Counted from the stretch's first letter, positions 46,675 to 57,814 are shown. The stretch: 64,000 nt of DNA from Ceratopteris richardii (GCA_020310875.1 CM035423.1:124520664-124584663), one strand, 5' to 3'. Translations and numbers: made by a program. Notes: generated by a model not told the origin, from the letters alone.

Positions 46675-48424
46675 TCTGGCATATGCATTAGTGCCTAAAC
46701 AACATCATAGGAAATTGCATAATAAAGCAGTAAAATATATTTTTGTTGGGTATAGTTCTGAAAGCAAAGGCTATCGTCTATATCATCCATAGACTAAACA
46801 CGTTTTGGTTGGCCGTGATGTTGTTTTTGTGGAAGATGATATTTAGCCTTTAGTTTCATGTACGAAGGAGACACCTGTTAGCTCCAAAGACATGTATGAT
46901 ACTTTGTTGCCTCTTTTTACAGGTGGACAATCTAGTGCTTGTCCTAATGGGGCAACTTATTAGCCATTGCAGGTTTCATGTCATGATGTAGATCATTCTA
47001 TTTCTTATGCAGATTTACATGATGCACTTGTTGATGAGAGTGTTGATATTGAGGAGGCAAAAACTATGCTAAAATGATTGGTGCAAACTTTGCGTGATAG
47101 CAAATTAGATACACCTCTATCATATTGTACTCGCTCACGCTCTCGTAGTGCCTCTTTTGCATCAGATTGCTATGCTATGATTGAGGGACAGAGAGGGAGA
47201 GAGAGGGAGGGAGGGAGGGGGGAGGGAGAGAGGGAGGGGGATGTACATTAGTTGGAAATTAAAACAATATTTTTGAATGGTGAATTGCATGAAGAAGTGT
47301 ATGTTTTTCAGCCTAGTGGATTTGTGCAAAAAGGGCATGAAAACTAGGTGTGCAGGTAAAAGAAGGCATTATATGGTTTAAAGCAAGCACCACATGCTTG
47401 GTATGAAAAGATGCATGCCTATCTAATTGCACATGGTTTTGAGAACTATCCAACTAAAACCACCTTATATGTTAAGCGTGTTAATGATGTGCTTCTAATC
47501 ATTGTGGTGTATGTTGATGACATGTTGCTCACTGGTCCTCATGAGAAGCATATTGCTGATTTCAAGGCTGATTTACATGCCTCATTTGAGATGTTTGATT
47601 TGGTTTTGAGAACATTCCAACTAAAACCACCTTATATTCTATGGAAACAGGTTTATGATTGATTCCTCATGATGCTGGAGATGCATTTGATGTTGTTCTC
47701 TATCAGCAGATTGTTGGATGCTTGATTTACTTATGCATTACTCGGCCAGATATTCAGCTTGTTGTCTCACAGATGAGTAGATTTATGCATTGCTGAGGTG
47801 TCAAGCATTGGCAGGTAGTTAAGCGCATCTTTCCCTACTTGAGTAGTATCCGAATACTTGGATTGTTTTATCCCAAGGGGGGATCACTACCACCAGATTT
47901 GCATGCTTTTTTTGACTTTGACTAGGTTGGTTGCTATGACACTCGTATGTCCACTAGTGGTTTTTGCTTCATGCTTGGTAGCTCATGCATATCTTGGTTG
48001 AGCAAGAAGTAGCCTACTATGGCCACTTCCAGTTGTGAGGCTGAGTATAGGGTAGTTTTCGCAGCGACTGTTGAGTGTGTGTGGCTCAGACACCTTATTG
48101 CTGATTTAGGTGTTGGTCAGTCTTTTGTCACCACCATCTTCACTAACAGTCAGAGTGCATTGGCAATTACGAGGAACCCCGTGTTCCATGCTCGCACTAA
48201 GCACATTCAGGTGCATTATCATTATGTTAGGGAGAGGTTCTCTGCTGGAGAGATAAGCTTCGCATATGTGCCAACGCAAGAGAACATTGTAGACCTTTTC
48301 ATGAAGGCTCTGCCTAGGGAGAAATTTGAAGCTTTCTACAAAGCTTTGGGCTTAGTTCCTTTTGTGGATTGATTCCACATAGCTTGGTACTTCCTTATAC
48401 ATGAGTGCCAGCTCAGGGGGGATT
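46675..48424 (+). pseudogene. copia D integrase end, RT and RNase H, with deletions
   Basis: After TCTGG the copia resumes: LAYALVPKQHHRKL, VGYSSESKGYRLYH, then SASFASDCYAM. A purine tract (47186-47242) replaces the RT N-terminal region found in copia C. RT resumes with LNGELHEEVYVFQP, KALYGLKQAPHAWYEKMHAY and catalytic YVDD (VVYVDDMLLTGP, about 47508-47540). A second deletion near 47600 removes the GHLHYYLGIQF region and is filled by a copy of nearby sequence. RNase H (MATSSCEAEYRVVFAA, FTNSQSALAITRNP, DLFMKALPREKFEAF) forms a clean 117-codon frame at 48019-48372. Stops elsewhere make it non-functional. A polypurine tract (CAGGGGGGATT) ends at 48424. Confidence 0.9.
47186..47242 (+). repeat. 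GA/GGGA purine tract replacing RT sequence
   Basis: A run of GAGAGGGAG-type units sits exactly where about 100 codons of copia RT are missing relative to copia C. Confidence 0.85.
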
Positions 48425-48655
48425 TGTTGATATATTTAGGTAGTGATGTGTATGAACACACTAGGAATGTCAGGGCACTTTTTTCCCTCTTTAGGAGGTT
48501 TTTTTCCCCCTGCTTGTATATATGCCTATTGCCCTAATGGGCTACATATCTTTGTACATTCTAGTGGTAATACACTCAGTATTGTGTGTTGTGCTCCAAG
48601 CTTCTTCTTCTTCCTTGTGCTATTCGCATGCTTCCACATACGTCTAACTCTAATA
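48425..48655 (+). repeat. 3' LTR of copia D
   Basis: 231 bp starting TGTTGATATATTT. Its decayed end CTCTAATA corresponds to CTCCAACA in the family. Confidence 0.88.
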
Positions 48656-51600
48656 CATACCATCCTATTTTATATTCACATTAATGTGTGGATGATACTT
48701 ATCCTAAAGTCTAAACTCTTGATAGGGTACCTTTTCACTTCAACACCTTTAAAAGAATTTTGGAGTTTCAAGCATTACCTCTAATTTGATATTCTAGGTT
48801 TTGATTCCTTCACATGGTTTTCATACAATCATGTGCTTTGCCTTGGAAACTTGAAAACCTCTTGATGGAATATCTATTCCTCTTTGCTAGGGTTTTCAAA
48901 TGAAAACAGTTAGAATTCCAAGTACTTGAATTTTCAAATTCAAGTCGAATTGGTTATTCTTGACCAATTTGTAGTGATAAAAGCTTTTGACTTCTTGTCT
49001 CTAGATTCCTTTCTTACTAATATTTTAGGTACTTACCCTGGTCAGGACTTCCATAGGAATCTCTCTACTACATAAACCTAAGCATCCACTCATGCTTTTT
49101 GTATTTGTACCAAAATCCCTTTAAGGATAGGCAAACATTATGTTTTACCTTCCATAGACTTAAGTACCATCTTCACGGTTGTAGACTACATCCTTGGAGT
49201 TTCTTCATTTTGTTCATACTTGGAACAACTTACTCTTTTCATAATTTTCCATTTAAATAAATAGAACCTGATTGAATAATTCCTAAAAGAAGTATTATTG
49301 CCAATACTTGGGAAAACTTTAGAGAAGTTCCAATCGCACGTTCTTGGACAACCGTGGCCAAGCTTGATCAAGTCTGGTTGACCTTGCAATTAGAATAAAG
49401 ATTTTATCCTTAAGATCTCCTGATTTTTCAAAAGCTTATTTGCTTACCCGTAGGATTTTTAGATATCTTTCCCTCAATCTTAAGTCCAAGCATACACTGA
49501 TGCCTCTCAGATTCCAAAGCTCAAAATCTTTGATACACCTTTAGGTTATATCAATATTTGGACTTAAGTACCATTACTGGTGGTTTGGGAATTGTTGGGA
49601 ACTATTTGCTATTAAACTTACTTGAAAGATTCATATCTCACATCTAGGGAGATTTTTTCTTTCAAGAACTTTTAGATTCCTCCCAAGGAATCAAGTAATA
49701 CTAAGCCAATGATTCATCTTGGAATCTTTTACTTTACTAGAATAATCTTTAAAAGAAATCTTGACTTTTGGACAAACAATAAAGCTTTAAATCTTGGTCT
49801 AGGCCAAAAGATATTCCTTTTTAACCAATGAAATAGTTAACGAGACTATTTCCTTTATTGGCTTATCTTTAGGAGCTTAATTCCCAAAGATTACTTTGAC
49901 GTATCTTTTAGGAAATATCTTGGTTCCCAAAGATTTATTTGACTTGTTTCTCCTTTAAGCCCTAATTAGCTTAAACAAAACCACGCTAATTTTCTTATCC
50001 TCAGAGAAGTGCTTAATAAAATTTCCATGCTTTTTGAAAACTTTGCATCTTGAGTGGAGATGCAATCATGGTACCTAGCATCCAATTATTGAACACTTAA
50101 GTTCAAGTAATGCCAAAGTTTATTCACCTCTTTGAGGTTTATCACTTGTCAAGAAGAAATCAAAGAAAAGGCTTCAAAAGCTCCTTGATTTTTCAAATTT
50201 GGAATATATCAACTATCCTTTGAACTTGAAAGTTCAATTGATTTAAGTGCCATTTGGTTTTATTTGATTCTTATCACGTCTTGGGATAGAATCAGATAAA
50301 ACTTTCAAAGGAAACTTATCAACCTACTTAGATGCATGATTTCTTAAATCCGAGCTAACGACTATATGTAGGATTGTCGTTAGGATTTTCTAAGTTTTTC
50401 TCCCAAATTTAGAGTCATCATGAAGATTTTCAAGTAGTCCTATTTTCTTGCCATTCCAATGAGCAAGAAAAATGAATACTTAACTTTTGAATGGCCTAAT
50501 TTTCCTAATCAAGACTCTTAATTTGTGATACCTAAGTATCACATTTGGAAAAAACAAATTAGCTACTTGAGTTGCATTACAACCAGGAGCCTTGCAACTA
50601 CCTAGTTTGCTATTTTCCCTAGCTATCTAAGTCAAGTTAGAAAAAGGAGGTAATGAACGTATAAGTATTCAACTACTTGAAAATCAGCAAATGTCTCTTC
50701 TTGCATGCAATTGCATGTGAGTAAATGCACATGTTGGCATTCTCCTTTCATGTGCCAAACTTAAATCAAGCAATTCTTGATCTTGAAAATGCATGTTCCC
50801 AATCATCCATGCATAAACATTCTACTTGCTAACTTTTTAAAAAGATATAACCATTCATGTGTATAATCTTGAGCATTAACTATCTTTTTCAAGAAAGAAG
50901 AAAACATCAACTTTGAAAATACTTATCTCATAATTAGGCTACATCCGTCCACTGATCCTCGGGAAGAACCATTCTCCATCCTTTAGAAATTGGTTCAAGA
51001 CTTGTGAGCAACATTCTCTATAGATGTTGAATAGGAAAGGTCCTTGTTACTATCAAAACTCATGTCGATATGTTCGCCTCTCATAGCAGCAAAGTATGAA
51101 AATGGGATGATGAATAGACATGCTATGACTAGGCTCTTCTGGCCGATGAGCTCTTCCACTAGTTGAATAGCTTCTTGAATAGGTCGATACTCTGTGCCTA
51201 AAAGGGCTTGGATTCAAGTCTCCTGCTTAGGTTGGAAAGCTTATTTCCCTAAGCCAAGTGTGTTTACTTTAAATGCCATCTCTCAAAGTAATTATCCATT
51301 ACTCCAATGGTCTAGGCATCCACGTAAGGTAGAGGGGTTCTGAATTCAATTCCTCTTTTTGTACCTCAGAGAGCGAGTTTTCAAAGATCCACCCCTTATC
51401 TTCGCCATAGTGACTTCATCATCGTTCACAATCATCATAGACTGAGTTCGAATCCAATTTTCCATTTTCGGACTGCAGCAGAAAGTAGCTACCCGCTGAA
51501 ACGGACGCAAAAAATTTGCATTGAGTGACGAGTCATGAGTTCAAGTCTTGAATGCCGTAATAGCGTAGCGTGTTGTAATGACGTCACTATTTTGCTATAA

Positions 51601-51814
51601 TGAGCAATTTGACAGGCATCAGAACTACCTAAAAAGAGAGCCATGGCAAAAACCAGATCATAGCCGACAAAAGAAAACAAAGATATCAAAGATCCCTCAC
51701 AAGGTTTCTCTCGAAGCTCTAGCTTGAGAAGAAGATGATAATGAATCCTACAAAGACTCCAAGAGAGTTTAAGAAAGATGATGAGCTTGCTTTGATACCA
51801 ATCCAACATTACAA
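48656..51814 (-). other. noncoding AT-rich stretch, possibly the interior of a coding-poor LTR element
   Basis: Three kb without coding matches on either strand. Its right end abuts a primer-site-like sequence (GCTTTGATACCAA, 51791-51803; minus strand TTGGTATCAAAGC) and LTR-like repeat X. It could therefore be the interior of a minus-strand element that carries no genes (inference). The 110-codon minus frame at 51489-51821 spans that primer site and is not a credible protein. Confidence 0.4.
51200..51560 (+). other. cluster of tRNA B-box-like motifs
   Basis: Four sequences resembling the Pol III B box (GWTCRANNC) lie within 360 bp: GGATTCAAGTCTC (about 51210), GAATTCAATTCCTC (about 51341), GAGTTCGAATCC (about 51443) and GAGTTCAAGTC (about 51538). 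No full tRNA cloverleaf is apparent. Confidence 0.35.
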
Positions 51815-52243
51815 CCACCATGTGCTAGAGAGACATGACTCTCCTCCCAACCAAATGCCTCTATATATAGCTCTCTCTAGGGGATTGCCTTCTCGGAAAG
51901 GTGGCTTCTAATCATCCAAGTGTCAACCATGTAACTACATGTGCACCAAGTGTCCCAGTTAACTAAAGTTAACTCAAGTGGATGCTTCTATAAGGTTCTA
52001 GAGTTCTTTGGGCAAAACACTCTCCCCATGGACCCCATGCAGGTTGAACCTGAAACCTCATCCTTCACATCCTTGAGTCTTAACCACTAGGCTAAGTGGA
52101 TCACTTGGTTACAAGAGTAAATTACCTTCTAGTAAGTCTAGAATCAAGATCATTGGTCATACGTACGAGAGACCAAAAGGTGTCCAATTTCAGATCCATC
52201 TGAACCAGTCGGACCCTTAGATCATAGACTTGCTTCATTACAA
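51815..52243 (-). repeat. LTR-like repeat X, copy 2
   Basis: Matches 23468-23891. In minus orientation it begins TGTAATGAAG, has a TATATATAG box, carries an internal tRNA-like A/B box pair (TTAGCCTAGTGG near 52090; GGTTCAACCTGC near 52045), and ends just before the primer-site-like TTGGTATCAAAGC. Confidence 0.68.
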
Positions 52244-52984
52244 TTTGACTTGTTTGGTTACTTCATTTTCATTTATTTTTGGATGTTATTGTTGTGGGAG
52301 CTACCTTGATGTAGGAGGTACAAAAAGGTCCGTACAAGCTTATCTACTATTCAAGTAGATTGGTCATTACCATTGAGAAGAGCTACATTTTTACAAAGAG
52401 GGAATTCCTTGGTATTATGTTTGTATTGCATAAATTTGGGCACTTCTTGTTTATCTAGTAAAGAAACCTCATTTTTCTTGTAGATTAGCATGATGGGTTT
52501 TTATTATATAGTTATTCATAGACCAAGTAGTGAGCATGCAATTGTAGATTACCTCAACAAGCTGTTGGAAACAAGGGATGCCTCTGCTCAATAGCCTAAT
52601 GGCTTACCTGATGCACTTTTCTTTGGACATAGTAAGAAACCTCACCTAATGCATGGTATGATAATATGGTGGAGTTTCTTGCTACAATAATAACCAAGTG
52701 CATCGCTTATGAAGAAAATGATAAAATCATTGATTTTGAATGATGTATTTTAAAATTACTAAGGAGATCATGTGGTAATACTCATATCTTCTAAGTTATA
52801 TATTGACTTAAGCGCATTTACATTTTTCAATGTCCTGTGGAGAATCACTGAGAGAAAAACACATTCTATAATTATTCTGTGAAAGTTTTTGTATTCCGAT
52901 GTTCTTGAACAAAATGGTTCAGATTATAATAATAATAATAATAAGCTATTTTATATTGATTAGACATTGATCATGTTCATCTGC

Positions 52985-53160
52985 ATGATCCAACGTACCA
53001 AATCGCACGATTTTGAGTCGATCAAACTAATTTAATCATCTTCACAATCCAATGCACATAGAATCGCATGATTTTGATTTGATCAAACTAATATAATCAT
53101 CTTCACGATCCAATGCACATAGAATCGCATGATTTTGATCCGACCAAACTAATGCGGTTT
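52985..53160. repeat. 61-bp tandem repeat, array 1a
   Basis: About three units of the family GATCCAATGCACATAGAATC ... GATTTTGATCCGATC, rich in GATC/GATCATC words. Confidence 0.9.
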
Positions 53161-53339
53161 GCTAAGCAAAGCTCAAAAAAAAAAACAAATTTCAAGAAAA
53201 CATTGCACACATTGCACACATTGGCAAGATTACTTTTGGATATGAATTCTGTAATTATGTCATAAAAGTTCTTGTATTCATTATATTCTTGCACGAAATG
53301 GTTCATATTATAATAGTAATAAGCTCTTTTATATTGATT

Positions 53340-53600
53340 ATACATTGATCATGATCATCTGCATGACCCAATGTACATAGAATCACACGATTTTGATCAA
53401 ATCGAACTAATATGATCATCACCACGATCCAACGTACATCAAATCACACGATTTTGATCCAATCGAACTAATATGATCACCTACATGATCCAACCTACAT
53501 CGAGTCGCATGATTTTGATCCGATCGAACTAATATGATCATCTGCACCATCCAACATAGATAGAATCACACGATTTTGATCCGATCGAACTAATGTGATT
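53340..53600. repeat. 61-bp tandem repeat, array 1b
   Basis: Four to five units with exact 61-bp period (unit starts at 53426, 53487, 53548). Array 1a and 1b are joined by a shared 180-bp cassette, so the whole is a higher-order repeat. Confidence 0.93.
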
Positions 53601-53877
53601 TGCTAAGCAAAAGTCCAAAAAAAACAAATTTCAAGAAAACATTGCACACATTGGCAAGATTACTTTTGGATACAACATTGTAAACCAAACAAAATATTCA
53701 AAAACTTATATTGATCGAATGACAAAAAACAGATCCTTAAGATCAAATACTCATAAGTTAAGTCACTGGGTATTTGAATCCACATCTTTCCCTCTCTTCC
53801 TCTCTACCAAAACTTATCTGCATCGATCTATTTATATTTTCTGACTCTTTACATGGAGGAAAATCCATGGAGGAAAT

Positions 53878-55442
53878 TCATGAAGATGGAGGAACAACAG
53901 AAAGATCCCTCAACCACGGATCTAAAGGCTTGCCTATGGAGTAGACGATGAAGCTCATCTTGCACAATCTGTCTGCATCGATCATGTTTTGCCCATCAAA
54001 TATAAACAGCGCATGTTGCATATGCTTGAAAATGTGTTCATAGTCCAATGTCTTGAACTCATCCCACTCCCTCATGATACAGATGCCATGTGCGCCTTCG
54101 GTCGCTTCATATATGTCTGATACAATGTTGATATGCTTGCTTCTTCCATGTGTTTCATCAGGATTGTCCATGTCAAGATCATGCTTGATTTTCCCTTCTG
54201 TGACCTACGGATCATAAATGCTGCCATTTACAGAAAACAATGGTTAGCTCGTCTGAGGTGCAAATCGTTGTTCAAAGGAAGCATGGAGAATTATGTGCAG
54301 AAAGATCACGAAGCCTTTTGCAAGTATGAAGAAAAAGACAAAAACGTAGCAATGGTGCAAGGAGATGTTCTGTATTTACGCATCTGAGGTGTGCGTTGTC
54401 TCGAAGAAGGCCTTGACAGATGTCGATGGCTGGCATCTCCCTAGCGTCACCCATGTCCTTCTTGAAAGTGAAACCTAGTATCGCCATCTTCTTCGGTGCC
54501 ACTGTATTGAACATGGATGACACGATCCTTTTCACGAACCTCGACTTTTGGTAGTTTTTTCAGTTGTACAACTTGCTTCAAGTAGTTTGCCACCTCTATC
54601 AATCTGTTGCACTCGCAAATGTACACAAGGTTCAGTATGTCCTTTTGAAAGTAGCATCCGCCATAGCCCACGTTGGCATTCAAGAAGCGATGACCCACAC
54701 GGGAATCCTTGCCCACGGTGTATGCCACCTGGGTGACATCGGTGCTTGTGGCTTCGCACAAAGTGCACATGGCGTTGATGGAGGATAACATCTGGGCCAA
54801 GAATGCATTCGCGGCGAGCTTGGAGATCTCAATAGACTATAGGCCCATGGAGATGATCCGATCGGCAGGTACCCAATGGGCGTACACTGAGACGAGGGTG
54901 TTGATGGCAGCTTGGCCCTCGGGGGTGCTATGGCCACTGATGAGGACACGGTCCGGATGCAACAGGTTGTTAATGGTGATGCCTCCTCCGAGGAATTTTG
55001 GGTTGGACTGGATCTGGAAGTGAACGTCATTACTGTTGTGAGTAAGGATCCTCTTGATGGGTACAATGGACTTCTCCACCATAATCTTGTCGCTGGTAGA
55101 GATGTCGGTGATCAAACAAGCAGCACTCTCCCAATACGTAAGGTCCGCAGCCTTGCCTACGCGAAGGCCTTACCTCTTCATGGGCATGTTCACAGAGACA
55201 AAGATGATGTCGACATCCGCAATGTGCTTCTTGATGTCTATGCTGAAAAAGAGGTTCCTCCCACGATAGCTCATGTCGTCCAGGTCGGGCTCAAAGATTG
55301 GCCATGAAGAGCTGCTTCGGGCAGCAATGCGGGAGGAGGATATGTCCACCATAGCCACCTGGATGTCGGGACACTTATACACGACGATCGCCATCGTCGG
55401 TCCCCCAACATAGCCTGCTCCAACGCAGCAGATTTTTAGCAT
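53878..55442 (-). pseudogene. UGDH: UDP-glucose 6-dehydrogenase pseudogene, copy 1
   Basis: UGDH oxidises UDP-glucose to UDP-glucuronate with two NAD+ in the cytosol, feeding cell-wall polymer synthesis. ATG at 55442; the NAD-binding motif KICCVGAGYVGGPT is intact, and the frame follows the family end to end to GKPLDPWLRDL. Lesions: TAA 55170-55172 (after VSVNMPMKR); loss of about five codons after VEKSIVPIK; TAG 54837-54839 where the family has Trp (before EISKLAANAFLAQ); frameshift near 54560; TAG 54205-54207 in SIYDP-stop-VTE. The catalytic Cys of GGSCFQKD is Tyr (GGCYFQKD, codon 54651-54653). A 163-bp intron interrupts the frame at 54221-54383. The intact gene must lie elsewhere. Confidence 0.93.
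54221..54383 (-). other. retained intron of UGDH copy 1
   Basis: Joining CTCAG (exon end 54384) to C-ATT-TAT-GAT-CCG (exon start 54220) restores L-S-I-Y-D-P exactly, in phase 2. The 5' site is AG|ATGCGTAAAT (GT mutated to AT) and the 3' site TAAATGGCAG. Copy 2 has GTGCATAAAT at the same place, so the ancestor was probably AG|GTGCGTAAAT. Confidence 0.8.
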
Positions 55443-55728
55443 GATTGTACAATGATGGGAGTGTGCAAGAATGCTTTGCCTGTCTCCGCTTCTGCAAAGC
55501 ACACAAGCTCGAACTTGAATACCACAGAGAAAGTGAATTCGAGACTGACAGAAGCCAATGGGGCTGACGATCAGCTCTTCAAGAGCTCTTTCAATATATA
55601 TACACGCAGAAATGAAGCTCTACTAGTGCAAAAGGCGAGCTTTGTATAGCCGCAACTGTGATTTTTCACATGTTCCACGGACAATCACCATCGCTCTTCT
55701 GTGCTCTGATGCAGAGAGCGTATTTTCC

Positions 55729-56735
55729 TAATTGTCTTTCTGAAGTGAGAGGGAACTATGATATAGTGTGATTTCTAATGTTTAATTGTCTTTCTATATT
55801 AAGAAATAATGTCTACCTTTAGTATGTATAGACAGAAGCTTTAGGGAGCTACACCATGATCACGTTTTACCTATTGCCAATTTGAATAGTGCTCTATAAT
55901 ATTTATTTCTATGCAATCCTTAGCCTTGTATTTATAGGATTATTGTAGGATTATTATAGGATTTTGTAGCCTTCAATAATTACGTACCTCCAAAGAACAA
56001 TAAATACTTATCCATGTACAAAAATTTCTACATATTCTTTATCAATTTCTTGTGATGAAAGTTCCTAACGAGCATTCAACAAGTTTCCACTCTACCAAAT
56101 TGAATGGAAAATTATATACAAGATGAAAACAAAATTGATAATGATAAATTTTACTTATTAACAAAATTTTACTTACAATATTATCGAACATTTGCATTTT
56201 TATTATTTCACCACGTACATATGTTGAAATTTAGCAGAGCAATCATGCGTCATTATTGAGACCAAATATAACCTTCTAATAATTTTTCATCTCATCTTCT
56301 CTTTCCTTCCTTTATGTGCACCTTTGGAAATCATTCAAATGCACGGAAAGTCATTCAAATGCACAGAAAGAAATCCTCTCTCTTGTTTACAAATTTACAT
56401 GAAATTTGGAATATCCATGCTCGAATAAGGGAACAAATAAAGAAAAGGAAAGAACTCAAAAGGAAAGAGAATATAGTAAGGTAAAGAATATAAAACACAG
56501 AGAATTCAATAGGAAAAAACATAATAATAGTCATAATAAGCATTTGAGTACATATTGGTAGTAATAATGATAAGAACCTACCCATAAATTTATAATGATA
56601 AGAACCTACTCATAAATTTATAGAGAGTTCGATGGATTCCACAAAAAGATCTTCTCTATAAATTTACAAGGAGTTCGATGAATTCCACAGAAAGATCTTC
56701 TCTTCAAGTATGAATTTATTCTTGGTAAATAAACA
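55729..56735. other. AT-rich spacer
   Basis: No coding or repeat feature recognised in this kilobase. Confidence 0.5.
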
Positions 56736-56744
56736 AAATCTTGA

Positions 56745-56884
56745 GATTCAGTCCAAGCTCGCATATCCTAATGGTTGATGCTTTGAATCTTTGACGAGGA
56801 AGTCGTGAGTTCAAATCATGGATGAACATATACCGTACGAGGTTGGATGTGCATCTTTCCAATTCATTGTACCATCAAAAAAAT
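56745..56884 (+). mobile_element. tRNA-derived SINE with target duplication
   Basis: 140 bp flanked by AAATCTTGA at 56736-56744 and 56885-56893. It has an A-box-like TATCCTAATGGTT (about 56766), a B-box-like GAGTTCAAATC (about 56810) and an A-rich tail (CAAAAAAATA). This layout is that of a SINE moved by LINE machinery. Confidence 0.78.
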
Positions 56885-57007
56885 AAATCTTGAAAACCAT
56901 GCATAGAAATCTTACTAATACGTTTTGATTCAGCAACTTTGATTTGATTAATGTTACTTTTAGATATCAAATTAATGAACAGAGACAATCGCTCTTCAAT
57001 TTCGAAT

Positions 57008-57130
57008 TTTGTGGGATTTGGGGGGTCCCGTGGGCACTAGTCCCCTTCTATTGTACCTTTGTTTCTTAATTTAATTCAAGTCCGGGAGAGTAGGCTATTG
57101 CCGAACTTCCTTTATATTAAAAAAAAAAAA
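57008..57130 (+). mobile_element. short poly(A) retroposon with target duplication
   Basis: 123 bp ending in a run of about 13 A, flanked by the 10-bp AATTTCGAAT at 56998-57007 and 57131-57140. It contains a B-box-like TTCAAGTCC (about 57078) but no clear A box. It is probably a 5'-truncated SINE of a different family from 56745-56884. Confidence 0.75.
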
Positions 57131-57220
57131 AATTTCGAATAGTGATAATCGTGCATGTTGTTTCTATTGGCTGAACTGTTCGCCTCTTGGTTGAACCGTT
57201 CGTCTCTTGAAGCGGGGTAG

Positions 57221-57285
57221 GGGCCTTAGGCCATATATTTTCTGGGCCTTAGGCCATATATTTTCTGGGCCTTAGGCCATGTATA
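57221..57285 (+). repeat. 23-bp tandem repeat, three units
   Basis: GGGCCTTAGGCCATATATTT units start at 57221, 57244 and 57267. Each carries the palindrome GGCCTTAGGCC. Confidence 0.93.
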
Positions 57286-57814
57286 ACCCAGTTGCAAATC
57301 CTTTAGGCAAGTCTTTTTTCGTATCACCTTTGACCATGCCATTATATCTAACCCTTTCTTTGTGAGATACGAGGGGCCCCCTGGGTATATAGTATACTTC
57401 AATTAATTCAAAATTCCTCTTTTAAAAGAACAAATCAACAATCACTTTGAATTAATGAACTCTTGAAGCAAGAAAGTTGTCCTCCTTATAGCAAATTTTC
57501 AATCGTGGAATATGGGATATGATATGGACCAATCCTAGGGCCAAGAATATCTATGGAGTTCCCTCATGCTGTAAAAGATGCTACAAGTTAATGGAGCTCT
57601 CCTACTGAATATTATGATAAAATGAAAACAAGCTCTCTTGGGGTGAGACAATTGAATGTTGAGCTATTCTTTTGCAAGCAAAGTCATTTGGATGTGCTAC
57701 CAAGGAGACTCCCAAAGAATGCACGATAAAAAATCCCTAAATTTCATAGATAGAAAAATAAAAAACTGTAAAAATACCGCCCTTCAGTATTCATTCGCAA
57801 AAGCAACAAGCGAA

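Larger units (their letters stand above)
29145..48655 (+). mobile_element. copia family-1 element D, truncated, split by the 16-kb gypsy
   Basis: A plus-strand copia lacking its 5' LTR, leader and most of gag. It starts in gag (LIAKEAKKKEA) and runs through protease and integrase to 30446. It resumes at 46675 with the rest of integrase, RT and RNase H, and ends with a 3' LTR at 48425-48655. The interruption is the gypsy element 30447-46674, with TCTGG duplicated on both sides. Same family as copia C, opposite orientation. Confidence 0.92.
52692..55728 (-). repeat. segmental duplication, copy 1 (UDP-glucose dehydrogenase block)
   Basis: This 3-kb block and 57880-60402 are direct copies. They share the left flank (CATCGCTTATGAAGAAAATG), the 61-bp repeats, the pseudogene and its upstream region (to GATGCAGAGAGCGTATTTT). 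Copy 2 has about 300 bp extra near its left end (57917-58212) and lacks about 790 bp of the coding region. Confidence 0.9.

Noticed and set aside
51330-51360. A tRNA gene
   Set aside because: A B-box-like motif is present but no acceptor stem or complete cloverleaf can be drawn.
53878-55442. A functional UDP-glucose dehydrogenase gene
   Set aside because: Three in-frame stops, a frameshift, a damaged splice donor and a missing catalytic Cys.
53878-55442. Processed (retrotransposed) pseudogene
   Set aside because: It retains an intron at a coding position, has no poly(A) tail, and is copied together with flanking DNA.
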